A stretch of 64,000 nt of DNA from Microglena sp. YARC (taxonomy: Eukaryota; Chlorophyta; Chlorophyceae; Chlamydomonadales; Chlamydomonadaceae), in the NCBI GenBank assembly GCA_022414725.1, contig CM039462.1, positions 98,615,483 through 98,679,482 of the forward strand. The letters run 5' to 3'. Each line of letters starts with the position of its first letter. The stretch's first letter is position 1. Below the pieces are notes generated by a model that had not been told where the DNA came from, made no database searches, and saw only the letters and a program-made list of their open reading frames with translations. The position numbers and the translations under genes were made by a program. Shown here piece after piece: positions 9,282 to 19,582 of the stretch.

Positions 9282-9968
9282 CCCCCCCCCCCCCCCCCCC
9301 AATTCAAGGTATTCTTGGATACAAGAATCCCTGGAATTAGCTGAGGGGCATGAAGAAAATACAGGAGTATAAAGGCTGACAGGGCTATTTAGATATGCTA
9401 ACGGCTGGCAAGAGAAGCTGGAAATAATAAATTATTTGGGACAGGATCCAAAGGGGCACGGCACATTGAGGGAAGGGATCTTTAGGTCAATGTCTGCTAG
9501 GCTGCAGGTGGAAGCATGAAGGGAACTAGGAGTATAAAAGACTGACTGGCTGTAAGCAACTTCTTTAAGGTAGACATCCCCCGCTGGCTCAGGTAATCAA
9601 TCCAGATGGAGAGATATGCTGAGGTACTTCCAAAGTCATGTAAAAGGTAGCATTAATTCAGAGTCGACTACTAATACTATGGGAAGCTTATGGACTATAC
9701 TTAGTCATCAGGGTATCATAGGAGACAGGCTAAAGCACAGGAGAAGCTGCCAGGTAGCTGCCAGTGGGGCTGCAAGGATGTCTGTCAGATAGGAATGATT
9801 CCCCCCCATAATTTGGGATTACCCTAAATTAGAGAATTGCAGACATACTGTAGAAGCTAATAGAGAGGCACTAAAGAACAAGGGGACAGCAGTACATGGG
9901 GAAGTACAGAGCATCACATTAATCCTAGAGTGTTCATGGCTAAAACAAGAATATCCAATATGATATAG
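9282..9968 (-). other. Element A 3' untranslated region and polypurine tract
   Basis: No ORF. The polypurine tract is the G run (plus-strand C run 9282-9300). The neighbouring sequence, on the minus strand, matches the pre-LTR sequences of F and E. This tract is longer than in F or E and may be inaccurately assembled. Confidence 0.6.
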
Positions 9969-10915
9969 TTAGGTACCAGATGCTGGGTATCCATCGAGGT
10001 CCAGCTCGGTGTGGAGTTTCTCCAGGAGGGTGGAGAAAGATTTTCTAGACATCTTTGGGGTGTCCAGCATGTTGATGAATGTGAAATCCATAGGGCTCCA
10101 GTGCATGCTGAGGTTGTTGACACATATTACTCTGCCCCCAGGATTCACACAGCTGATGGGGTGCATGAGCATATTGGGCCAGGAAACCAGTACCCTTGCA
10201 TGTGCTTGGACCATAGCTGCTTGTAGGGATATGGCCCACTGAATAGTGGGCCTGTCAGCTGTGGAGACAGTGGGGTATATGTGGACCATGTGCTGCAATA
10301 TGTTAACATGCTTGAGGAGGGGTCCACAAACTGAGAAGTGACTATTGTGCATCTGTCTGCTGGGGAACTTGAACATTTCAGCATCTAAAAGGGCAGGGAA
10401 CTTGGTGGCTAGCTGGGCAATGAGGGTGGGGACAGGCTGTCTAGGTCTGATGCTAAAGGCTCTAAGGGAAGAAGGGGAATTGTTGAGGGTAGTCAGCAGG
10501 GTTCCAAACTTGGTTTTGGAGAGGCCAGAGTCGTTCAAGAAATGGACTGGGTAGGTGTTCATGTTGACATGGGTTAGAGGCTGGTCAGGGGAGAGAGAAG
10601 TAGCTGAGGGAATCCACTGTTCAAATCTAAGGGCTTGGGAGAGCTCATGTTGAGTGCATGACCCCTTTCCATCAATAGGATAAGGACTCTCATAGCTGGT
10701 TCTGGCTTGGTCCAGCAGGAGGTCCAGCAGGAGGTCCATCTCTCTTCTGGCTTGTGCTTCTGTAAGGTTACACAGCTCATCGTGGGGAACAGTGGGGAGC
10801 TGCTGGCTAGGGGCTGTGGAGTAATCAGGGTCTGGAATGAAGTCATGGGAAGATGTGGTGTACAAATCATCTTCCAGCAAGTCATGTTGGTGTGGTGAGA
10901 ATTCCCCCCCATTGT
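9969..10915 (-). CDS. Element A unknown C-terminal ORF (replaces IN/RT/RNase H)
   Basis: About 315 codons. It opens with IQSDNGGEFS, identical to the second-Asp block of copia integrases, but nothing else of integrase follows. Next comes an acidic helix-rich segment (EAQARREMDLLLDLLLDQ) and then a conserved C-terminal block from about residue 240 (LLKHVNILQHM ... LDLDGYPASGT) that also occurs in element E. No RT, RNase H, envelope or known protease motif is seen. Sharing between two diverged elements says it is a real protein; its function is unknown. Confidence 0.65.
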
Positions 10916-11775
10916 CTGACTGGATCAAGGAGCGAGGGAACAATGGATTGAACAAGGTCAGGCATGTCATCCTCACCAATTGCTGGGACCAGGTCTGGTA
11001 GGCTGCTGGTACTGCTGGCAGTGTCATGGGGAATGGTGCAACTGGCAGCAGCGTCATCATTGTAGCAGATGTGCTTGGTGCTTTGTTGGGTGACCATCAT
11101 GATGACAGAAGGGAGGGGATTACAGGGGGAAGAGGGAGGGTTCTTAGAGGTGCTAGTGATGTAGAGTCCATGCCTTTTAGGGCATACTAGAATAGTCTTG
11201 GGGCCCTTTGCTGTGGGGAGGGAGAGGGTAGCAGCAACACTGGACGCATGGAATTGGAGGTTGGGGCAGAGTTTGTGTGCTGCATGCAGACTGATGATGT
11301 TGACCACAGTCAAGGGTGTGGCAATGAGGACGTCCTGGAGGGTGATTAGAGATCCAAGGTGAACCCTGATGGTGGCTTTTCCTTTCTGAAGGCAGAGCAG
11401 TGGTGATGCTCCAAGGTCAGCCAGGTGGAGACTAATAGGCTGGGGGAGATCCTGAATTTCATGCAAGATGGACGGGTTACTGGTGCAGTGGGAGTGGGCT
11501 GCACAGTCTAAAATCCACTTTGTCAGGAGGGCTGTCTGGAACTGGGCATGAGATGTACTGTACTGATCCTTATTTGCACCTTTATCATCATCATCATCAG
11601 AGGTGCCATCACTGGAAACTAGGTCTGGCATAGACTCATCTCTCCTAATATGGCAGACATCAAGATCAGGTGTGGGTCCAGAGAAAGCAGTGTCATCCAT
11701 GTATGGGGGCATGTGGGTCCGACAGGGGTGTGGACTTGCCTCTTGAGTCAGCAAACCTGAGGGGCTGTGGGTCAT
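10916..11775 (-). pseudogene. Element A retropepsin-like domain, degenerate
   Basis: Contains TKWILDCAAHSHCTSN at about 11475-11525, aligned with the WxLDSGAS motif of copia proteases but with the DSG triad changed to DCA, so catalysis is doubtful. The following NIISLHAAHKL fits the 'NLLSV..L' block that ends copia proteases. Low-complexity acidic repeats (MPDLVxS) flank it. The frame shifts at about 10905-10912 within a run of seven G (minus strand). Confidence 0.6.
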
Positions 11776-12195
11776 CAGTAGTCAAGGCCATGAAGTTGTG
11801 CTCATCCTCATTGTCTGTGTCGGACTGGTAGGTGGAACAGTCATCATCTGCAACATGGGCATGCCCACGTCTGTCACGGCGGCCTCTGGGGTCTCTGGCA
11901 GATGCTCTGCTGTCTCTCCTAGGTGACTTGGACTTGCTGGAGGACCTCTTGGCTGCATCCTTGGGGGGTGATGAGGATCCCCGACGTGCAGATGTGGATG
12001 AGAACGGTGGGGGCCTGTACTTCAGCTCTGTGGTGGGGCTGGGGCAAGTGATTGAGTTGTGCCCATAGCCATTGCAGTTCCAGCATGTCATTTGGGTGGA
12101 TGGGAGACGGTCCTTCCTTGGGCGGCCTTGGAAGGCAGCAGCTGCCATGTGCTCAGTTTCTTCTGGGGAGATGCTGGAGTCAGAGATTTGGTTTG
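11693..12195 (-). CDS. Element A gag C-terminal segment with zinc knuckle
   Basis: Continues gag past insertion B. It carries a CCHC zinc knuckle (C-W-N-C-x4-H-x4-C) at roughly 12045-12090, then an Arg/Ser-rich basic stretch and an Asp/Glu-rich stretch. The frame stops at 11693 but overlaps the protease frame between 11693 and 11775, which fits either a gag-pro frameshift site or an indel. Confidence 0.75.
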
Positions 12196-12401
12196 TGTCG
12201 GAATAACACCTGATGGTGGATAGACGGATGAGGCTATGGATTCTCAAGGCAATATTTAAAGCGTGGGCTGGACTTAAGTCCAGCCTCCGGTCACCTAGGA
12301 GTTGAGGTTACGGGTTTAGGATTGCGGCTAAGTCCACGTACACATGTCCGTGGACACGCCACTGTCTGTGAGACTGACCTACCAGTCATCTAACTCTGAT
12401 A
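12196..12401 (-). repeat. 3' LTR of copia B
   Basis: 206 bp, plus-strand ends TGTCGG...CTGATA; the inner end reads TA where the other copy has the canonical TG (minus strand). It contains a 20-bp perfect palindrome at 12266-12285. The polypurine tract AGGTGGAG lies just inside on the minus strand. Confidence 0.9.
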
Positions 12402-13013
12402 CTCCACCTGGTCAGGTGAACAGTAGCAGAAACGAACCGGAACCGAAACAAAAATAAAAGCAAGAGCTGAAATCTCCACCTGTTGAGGTAAAGGGGAATA
12501 TAAAAGAGAAACAATGTAGACTCCACCTCAAAAATTAAGGAAAGAATACACAATGTAACCAAAGCTATGCTTTATTAAAGAACCAGAAAAAATATCATGT
12601 GATGGGTATCGCACCGCATGATATATCGTAACACCAATCCCAAATAGTCCAGAAAAAATCACAGAATGCCCAGATGGGCCTAAGCAGATGGGCAAGGCAA
12701 AACCCAAGTTGTCCACCATGGTTAAGGATGGCAGCTCACTCCCAGTAGGGGAAAACTCCACCTACTCAAATGTACACCCATAAGCCAAAAAAGGGATAGG
12801 CGTAACAATTCGTTGACCACCTTAAAGCATGTGGCAAAAAGGACCCACCAAACCAGAAAAGGAGCAAAATGTAACAAACCAAAAAGCACTGAATGCCATG
12901 GTAGAGCCAAGAAACCGCACGAAAGCAAACACAGCCAGTAGTCAAGATCTGCCACTAACGGCACCTCCCACGGTGGGACTAGCTGCAGACCTAAAAGAGC
13001 TCAAAACCAAAAG
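12402..13013 (-). other. Copia B 3' untranslated region
   Basis: About 610 bp without coding potential. Motif ctccacct (AGGTGGAG on the minus strand) occurs several times (12402, 12473, 12522, 12747), the last one being the polypurine tract. Phrase gggtatcgcaccgca (12604) is shared with D (20251). Confidence 0.6.
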
Positions 13014-13325
13014 CTACCCCGGGGGGCGCTTGTACGTGGGGGGTATCGCCCCACGCTTGCAGTCCACCATGCCCAGCAAACCATTCAAAACCCCGAACTG
13101 CTCAGCCTCCAAAGCCTTGGTGAAGGCGTCAGCCAACTGCAGGGTGGTATCAACCTTCGCAATCCCAATCCGCCCAGACATGCCCAAATCACGCACATAG
13201 TGATGCATGATATCGATGTGCTTGGCACGTGGTTCCAAAGCCACCTCAGCACACCAGGAATTTGCCACCGTGGAGTCACACTGAATGGTGACTAGTGAGC
13301 AAGGGAGGCCCAGGTCTACCCTCAA
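13014..13325 (-). pseudogene. Copia B RNase H C-terminal part
   Basis: Contains LRVDLGLPCSLVTIQCDST (catalytic Asp in QCD), AKHIDIMHHYVRDL and LADAFTKALEAEQF, the standard end of copia RNase H. It is in a different frame from the main pol ORF because of an indel between about 13326 and 13385. C has the same sequence in one frame. Confidence 0.85.
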
Positions 13326-16270
13326 GTGCTTAAACCACTGGACATCACGGGCTGTCGCTGCAAGAGCCTGGTACTCAGCTTCCCAGTGCTAACGGCAGGG
13401 GTAATCTGCCGCTTAGAGGCCCAGTGAACCACCCCACCAGATGCCAAAATAGCCATACCAGTTTGCGACCTCCTACCCTCAGGGTCATCACCAAACGAGG
13501 CATCTGAGTATGCATGGACAGCAAAATCAGAGCTATGGCTATACCTAATGCCAAGGTTGGGATACTTCCGTAGGTAGACCAGAACACGCTGAGCAGCACG
13601 CCAGTGTGCCTGAGTAGGTTTGGAGGTGAAACATGAGAGAGCAGACACAGAATATGCAATGTCCGGTCTCGTGCATGTGGATAGATAGATCAATGATCCA
13701 ATCAGTGAGGCATACATGAGGTTGTTAGGCAAAGCAGGGCTACCGGCCGCATGCTTGGTAATAGCCCCACTGATCATAGGAACGTGAGGGGACTGCTTGG
13801 TCTCATCCCCAAGAGCGATGGGATATCTCTCCAGCATACCAAAGATCTGGTTGTGCTGGCTGATGACAAGAGAAACACACCGCCCAGCACTGTCAAGGGT
13901 GAGGTCACAGTCAATAGACAGGAAAACCTTAGGAACCCCCACCTCAGTGACTGTCCACTTCGCCTTCCGCATGATCGCAACGATTCTGGCGTACAGAATG
14001 AGACAGTGCAGCGCAAGCCAGAAGTCATCAACATAGGTAAGAACCCACGAGACAGTTCCATCAGGTTCAAGGCGGATGAACAAAGCAGGGTCAGCCTGCG
14101 CAGGAGTGAAACCTGAAATCCGAAGAACTCTACGCACCTCCTCGCACCACCTGCGAGGAGATTGCTTCAGCCCATACAGACTCTTGATCAGCTTACAGAC
14201 CCAACCCCCAGGAACAACAAATCCCTGTGGTTGCTCCATATAAAGCTCTTCCTCCAAAACCCCATTCAGAAACGCAGTCTTGATATCAACCTGCCTAGCA
14301 AACATCTTGTTGTGGACCATGCCAGCAAGCAAGGTCCTCAAGGTAGACTTTGAAGTCACAGGGGCAAAGGACAGATCATAATCGAGCCCAGCCCGCTGCA
14401 AGAACCCCGTAGCAACTACCCGAGCTTTCTGCCTCACTACTACCCCATTATCACCGTGCTTGAAGGAAAAACACCACCGATTCTTGATCGGAACCACTCC
14501 AAGTGGAAGCTTGACGAGCTGCCAAGTCCCGTGCGCATGCAGACTCTCCATCTCATCTCTCATGGCAAGGAGCCAGCCATCCCTGTGGGGATTGGACTGA
14601 TCCATGGCCTGTGTGTAAGAAATATCGGAGGAGGTAGAAATGTATGCAGGCAAGGTGAGTCCTGGAGCTTCTGACACAGGTTCAGGGGTATCTCCACCTG
14701 AAACCGAGCCAGAAGCTGAGGTTGCATCAAGAAATAGGGGGTTGGCGACAAGGTCGGATGTAGGGGACGCGGATAACACTGCAGGATCAGGAGAGGGTGG
14801 GTATCGCACCAGCTCTCCGACAGGTGAAACAGGCTGTACAGGCAAATCAGGGACATTACTCGTGCGTGACCGGGGGGGTGTAACCAGCCCAGTCATCTCA
14901 GGAGCCTGGCCTGCTTGCCTGCGACTGCGAGTAACCCTAGATACTATCACAGGGACAGGGGGGTCAAAGAATCTTTGCTGAGATGAAACAGGCTTGATAG
15001 GTGCAGCCAAGGCCACCCTATTCCAAACCGGGGAGTCTGGGACAACAGGGCCTAGGCCTCCTGATTGTCCAGTCCCTAAGGGAGTCACACATACTCCTAC
15101 ACCAGTTACCCCACCCCAACCGGGGGCAACCGTGCTCGTGGGTGACAAAATCTCAGTCGCTGCGGCCGTGTCCTCGTCTACCCCCCCTTGCTCCGAAGCG
15201 CGACTATCGTGAGCACGTGGGGTAGTCATGTAAGGAGGCACATCGTGCGGGTCCGCGGTAGGCTGAGGATGCCATCTGGATTGTACCTGCGGACCCCGAC
15301 TCGGATAGTCCCCAATACCACCACCATCTCCTAAAGGACGCGAACTAGGGGAAAGGACCGGATGTCCACAGGAGGTCCATAAAGGAGGAGAAACTACCAA
15401 ATCAGACCCCCCCCCACGACTCACTACAGTGGGGAACACGGCAGGTGCCTGGTTTTGGCTGCGAAGTTGCATATGGAAACCAGGACCAGACTCAGAGTCC
15501 GAATTGCGAAACCCTGAGTCAGACCCTGCCGCAGTCCCCACAGGCGAGTCAGATGGAGTTGGTGACGTCACCACCTCGGGCCCCAAACCGTTGACAGCGG
15601 TGTCGGGACCGTCAAGTGAGAAATCACCGTCGAAGGGGTCCTGCCCAGGAACGGGGGCCGGGCCAGCCCCCTCATACCAGTCAACGTCACGTGACTCTAT
15701 GATCCTATGCGAATCTGGCAGCCACAACTGCCAAGCCTTACTCACAGGCGCATACCCAATCATTTTCCCTCCAAGAGCGCGACCGTTTAGCTTCCCCTTA
15801 CGCGAGTCTTTGTCGAGTACCTTAACATACCCAGTTGCACCAAAGATCCGAAGGAGAGAGACATCAGGGACTACACCAAAAAACCGCTCATAAGGAGTCC
15901 TACCGTCGAGGGTCGGAGTGCGATTGCGAACGTATGAAGCACAGCGAAAGGCATAGGGCCAGAAGCCATGAGTCATTTTACTGTCTAGGAGCATCGTGCG
16001 GGCCGTAGCAGCCACCACCCCATTCATCCGCTCCGCGTTGCCGTTCTGCTGTGGGCAATACACACTACTAAGCTCGTGTCGAGCTTTGACCGACTTAAGG
16101 AAGTCTTCTACCTCGGCTGTGCAAAACTCTTTTGCCTGATCAGATCGCAGACACCCTAGAACTACCCCGACTAGCAAAGCCATCCAGGCTTTGAGAGTGT
16201 TGACTATCCAAAACGCGCTGTCGCCCCATAGTAACCATCGCAACGACGGCCTGCCAATTACTGTAATCAT
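13326..16270 (-). pseudogene. Copia B integrase core, RT and most of RNase H
   Basis: A 982-codon frame. Integrase: RSDQAKEF (second Asp) and QQNGNAERMNG (Glu), then GYAPVSKAWQLW. A long Pro/Ser-rich linker is followed by RT: LPLGVVPIKNRWCF, RQVDIKTAFLNG, LYGLKQSPRRW and the catalytic YVDDF at 14024-14035. RNase H begins HAYSDASFGDDP and reaches AVSTG, where the frame is lost near 13380; its end is at 13014-13325. Confidence 0.9.
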
Positions 16271-17063
16271 CGACCATGACTAAGAGGTAGTACTCACCTC
16301 TAAGGCCTTGGCTGAATGGTCCCATGAGATCCACATGGACAATCTCAAGGGGTGAGTGAGTCTTCCTCCTGGGCTCATGGTATGGCACACGTTTGGCCTT
16401 ACCACGAGCACAGGCGTCACAAGGACTTTCCTTGAATTTGCGAAGTTGCTGATTTGAGATGATCGGCATACCAGTAACCAATGTTCCCTGAATGAGTTGT
16501 GACATAGCGGGAAAGCCTGGGTGGCCGAACCGTTTATGCCACAATTCAATGGGGGACATGGGTGGTATGCTGACATCTAGGTCAACACAAAGCAAGGAAG
16601 GAATCTCACCCACAACAGCATCAAACTGATAAACCCCGAGAGGGGAAACAGGGATCTGCCAAAGGGTCCTAGGCCCAATGGTAGCATGGCAGGTGTCAGA
16701 AGTGAAAGAGATTACGCAGGCAAGGTCTCTAGCAGTGGCACTAACGCTCAAAAGATTCACAGGAAAATCAGGCACATAGAGGCACTGTGTTAAGGTGATA
16801 GGGGCATCTAGCCACCTACTACTTAATACAATGGTCCCTATGCCTGTTGCCTGCTGAACCACCCCATCCCCAAACTTGACAGATGGTCCATTCGACACAA
16901 ACTGGAAGGTTGAAAATAGGGCTTGAGAGCCAGTGATACAGCGACCCGCCCCAGAATCAATGTGCACAATAACACGATCAGGGCTACGAACAGCAAGAAC
17001 ATCAAACACTGTATCGGGAGCAGCAGACCAAGCGGTAAGCGCGTCAATCTGATCAGGAACATC
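16140..17063 (-). pseudogene. Copia B protease and integrase N-terminal part
   Basis: Read through the gag UGA, this frame gives the aspartic protease motif VHIDSGAGRCITG (DSG near 16951-16959) and NLLSVSATA. The integrase zinc finger follows (WHKRFGHPG ... CDACARGKAK), then the first catalytic Asp block IVHVDLMGPF. The frame is lost near 16250 and the remainder of integrase continues in the overlapping frame that opens at 16270. Confidence 0.85.
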
Positions 17064-18366
17064 TCACATCAACGAGTAGCCTGCCAGCTGGCTGACCAGG
17101 GCGTCAAACTCCACCCTAGACACAGGGGCTCCGCCTCCACCAGGAGCTCCACGGCCTCCACCTCCACCTCGCCCTGCGTTGGCCGGGGGGGAGCGAGCGG
17201 GACGCAGATGCAGATACTTGGTCCAACAGGTGTCAACGAGGTGAGTGGTACTCTTGCAGTGGTTGCAGAGGAGAGCTCCAACACGTCCACGACCCTGACC
17301 TCCGCCTCTGCCGCGACCGGGATTGTGACGTCCTGCACCCCGGCCACCAGCATTGGCATCAGCGACGTAACCTGGAACCACAGGAGGGGGAGGAGAGAGG
17401 GTCAGTGGTCGGTATTTTACGTATGATGGGAAGAATGGTGAGGTAGGTTGCAAGCGCAAGTTGAGTCTCTCAGCACTCTCGTACATCTGCAAGACACTTG
17501 CATAAGACATCGATCCATTGGCCACCATAACGGTCTGCTGGAGGGCTTGGAACCGAGCATGCCTAGCCCCCAGAATGGCAAGTTCTACTCCATCCTGTTC
17601 GGTGACTGGCTGTCCCCCCTCAATCAACTTAGCCGCCAGCCTACGTAGCCTGTCAAACCATTGGGTAACAGTTTCAGTATCCGCCATGTACAAGGCGCGA
17701 AACTCAATAGCAAGCAAGTGGATGTACTGTTTATTGTCAGCTGCGAGCCACCCCATCGCCTCGTCATAGATGGATTGGGCAGATGGGTGGTTTTCAAAGT
17801 GGAATTGCAGGGATTGATCAACCGTCAATAGGACATAGGCAAGCGCCTTGTCCAACACAATTTCATGCAACCGCGATTCCTCCAGAGTACGCAGGAAATC
17901 CCGCACATTGCGTTCATCTTCCCGCGCACGCGCACGCTCCTGTTCGCTCACCCCCCCCTACATCGCTCGACTCACCGCGTTGGGGGGCAGAGGGCGCAGC
18001 ATCCTTGGATGTGCTGGCCTTACCCCCCGTCTCCTCGCCGCCTCCAGAGGTTCCAGACGTGGTCGGTTGCCGTTGCGTCGGAGCTGAGGAACCCTGCGGC
18101 ACTGCCGGCGGTTCTCCAGACCGTTGACCAGAGTGAGCAGATGATACTCCAGCTCGATGAGAGTCTCCAGAGTTGCCTCCCTGATGCTGAGAGGGGCCTG
18201 AGAGCCTGCATCCAATCGTCCATTCTGCGCCTGGCGCCGGCTTGATAGTGCGCAGTGCAGCACTCAGGCCATGAAGGCTCAGGCCGTTCTTCATCCCGAA
18301 GTTCCATCGATCGACAGTTGTAGCCGTCAATAGAACTTGGTTGGGGGATAGTCCAATAGGTGCCAT
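17064..18366 (-). pseudogene. Copia B gag
   Basis: Starts MAPIGLSPNQVLL at 18366, about 50 bp after the LTR. The first 138 codons and the rest are in different frames, shifting in a run of eight C near 17950. The second part (295 aa) has the gag helical region, a CCHC knuckle (C-N-H-C-x4-H-x4-C, near 17230-17275) and Gly/Arg-rich flanks. It ends with UGA at 17064-17066, followed in the same frame by protease, as in C. Confidence 0.85.
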
Positions 18367-18414
18367 CGTGGAGGTGACGAAGCAGTGGTTAAGCGTCGAA
18401 GAGGGCTCACGACC

Positions 18415-18620
18415 TGTCGGAATAACACCTGATGGTGGATAGACGGATGAGGCTATGGATTCTCAAGGCAATATTTAAAGCGTGGGCTGGACTTAAGTCC
18501 AGCCTCCGGTCACCTAGGAGTTGAGGTTACGGGTTTAGGATTGTGGCTAAGTCCACGTACACATGTCCGTGGACACGCCACTGTCTGTGAGACTGACCTA
18601 CCAGTCATCTAACTCTGACA
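18415..18620 (-). repeat. 5' LTR of copia B
   Basis: 206 bp with canonical TG...CA ends, nearly identical to 12196-12401. The same 20-bp palindrome is at 18485-18504. Directly inside, on the minus strand, is GGTCGTGAGCCC (18403-18414), a diverged version of the primer site seen in C. Confidence 0.9.
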
Positions 18621-19240
18621 GTTTGACACCTGGTACCTGATGATTTGGGTCTGGAAAGAGGCAAAATCAGGGCATACAGAGTTGTGAAAGGAGAACCTGA
18701 ATCCATTGTATTCTGGACGAGGTGCAAGTCCTTGGACAATTATGTTGAGGAATGCAGGGATGGAAGTGTTGCTGACCCCATTCACTTGAGGAAGCAAGGT
18801 ATAGAGCTCATAACTGCGAGAGAGGTATGTTTGTAGTGGCTCAGTTGCTGCCATGCTGAGGTTATACATGGATCTCACTGCTCCTGTCTCCAGGTCAGAG
18901 TTCCGTTCTCCATATGAGTTTTTGAGGAACCTGTATGCTTTAGCAGCAACGTTAGTGTTAGCTAGGACGGCCTGTTGGATAGGTTCAGAGCAGTGCTTGA
19001 GGATGTCATTCAGGGCAACAGCGTTCTTTACCATGTTGATTGGGTAGGAAACAGCACGAGCCGCAATAGCTGCATTAGCATGGTCCACATTCGGATAATG
19101 AGACTCTTCCAGCGGGTATCCGTCGGCATCTGCTGGTTCATCTGCGGGGACAACGTCCTTTGCTACCTCAATGGCAACGGAGATGCATCCAGGGTGGGAC
19201 CTGAGGTGGCGGATGAGGAAGGGTCCAAACTTGTGCCATG
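18621..19240 (-). CDS. Element A gag, central segment between insertions D and B
   Basis: About 205 codons of copia-type gag, starting WHKFGPFLIRHL and including LKHCSEPIQQAVLANTNVAA, AKAYRFLKNSYGERN and LSRSYELYTLLPQVNG. It ends at QVSN at the B insertion and continues beyond B as QISDSSISPEE with no loss of frame. CCATG at 19236-19240 is D's target duplication and GTTTG at 18621-18625 is B's. Confidence 0.8.
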
Positions 19241-19582
19241 TATCAGCTTTAATACACTCCGTAGAGTGGACAGAGATGATTGCGACGGAACAGACGCGCC
19301 AATCTATACACGGAGACGAGAATAATATTACAAGCACAGGAGACCCATTAAGGGGCACCAGTGGAGGAAGGAGCGGCAGCCTGGAAACCTGATAAGGGTA
19401 CAGGCTATACAGCACGTGTTAGGGGATCAGGGGACGCAGTCCACCAGAAGAGCTGTCACCGTGTCATGAAGGATGACACAGTCTACGGGAAGCTGTTACT
19501 ATCTACAGCTATAGTTCTAAGGAAGTACAGTAGTAGTCACCAAGACATAAAACGATCAAGTGAACCGCAATTGATGCTGATA
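19241..19582 (-). repeat. 3' LTR of copia D
   Basis: 342 bp with termini TATCAGC...GCTGATA, that is TA rather than TG at the ends. The polypurine tract AGGTGGAG abuts it on the minus strand (plus: ctccacct at 19583-19590). Confidence 0.9.

Larger units (their letters stand above)
12196..18620 (-). mobile_element. Copia element B, full-length, inserted in gag of A
   Basis: 6425 bp with 206-bp LTRs at both ends and a perfect GTTTG target duplication (12191-12195 and 18621-18625). Gene order gag, protease, integrase, RT, RNase H on the minus strand is that of Ty1/copia. LTRs differ at about two positions. Frameshifts lie near 17950 (in a C run), 16250 and 13350, so this copy is not intact. Its sequence and layout match C closely. 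Confidence 0.95.

Noticed and set aside
10890..10925. Functional integrase in element A
   Set aside because: Only the SDNGGEF block is present; the zinc finger, first Asp and Glu blocks are absent.
12722..12964. Hydrophobic 80-aa minus-strand ORF in copia B's 3' region, envelope-like at first sight
   Set aside because: Lies in the untranslated region after RNase H, has no signal peptide or counterpart in C, and its hydrophobicity follows base composition.
18609..19415. One continuous 268-aa gene
   Set aside because: Its first ~58 codons are LTR sequence of D and its last three are LTR of B; only the middle is A gag.
19241..19582. Stand-alone MITE with TATCAGC/GCTGATA ends
   Set aside because: A second copy at 41157-41498 with a primer site inside one and a polypurine tract inside the other, and one shared CCATG duplication outside both, makes them an LTR pair.
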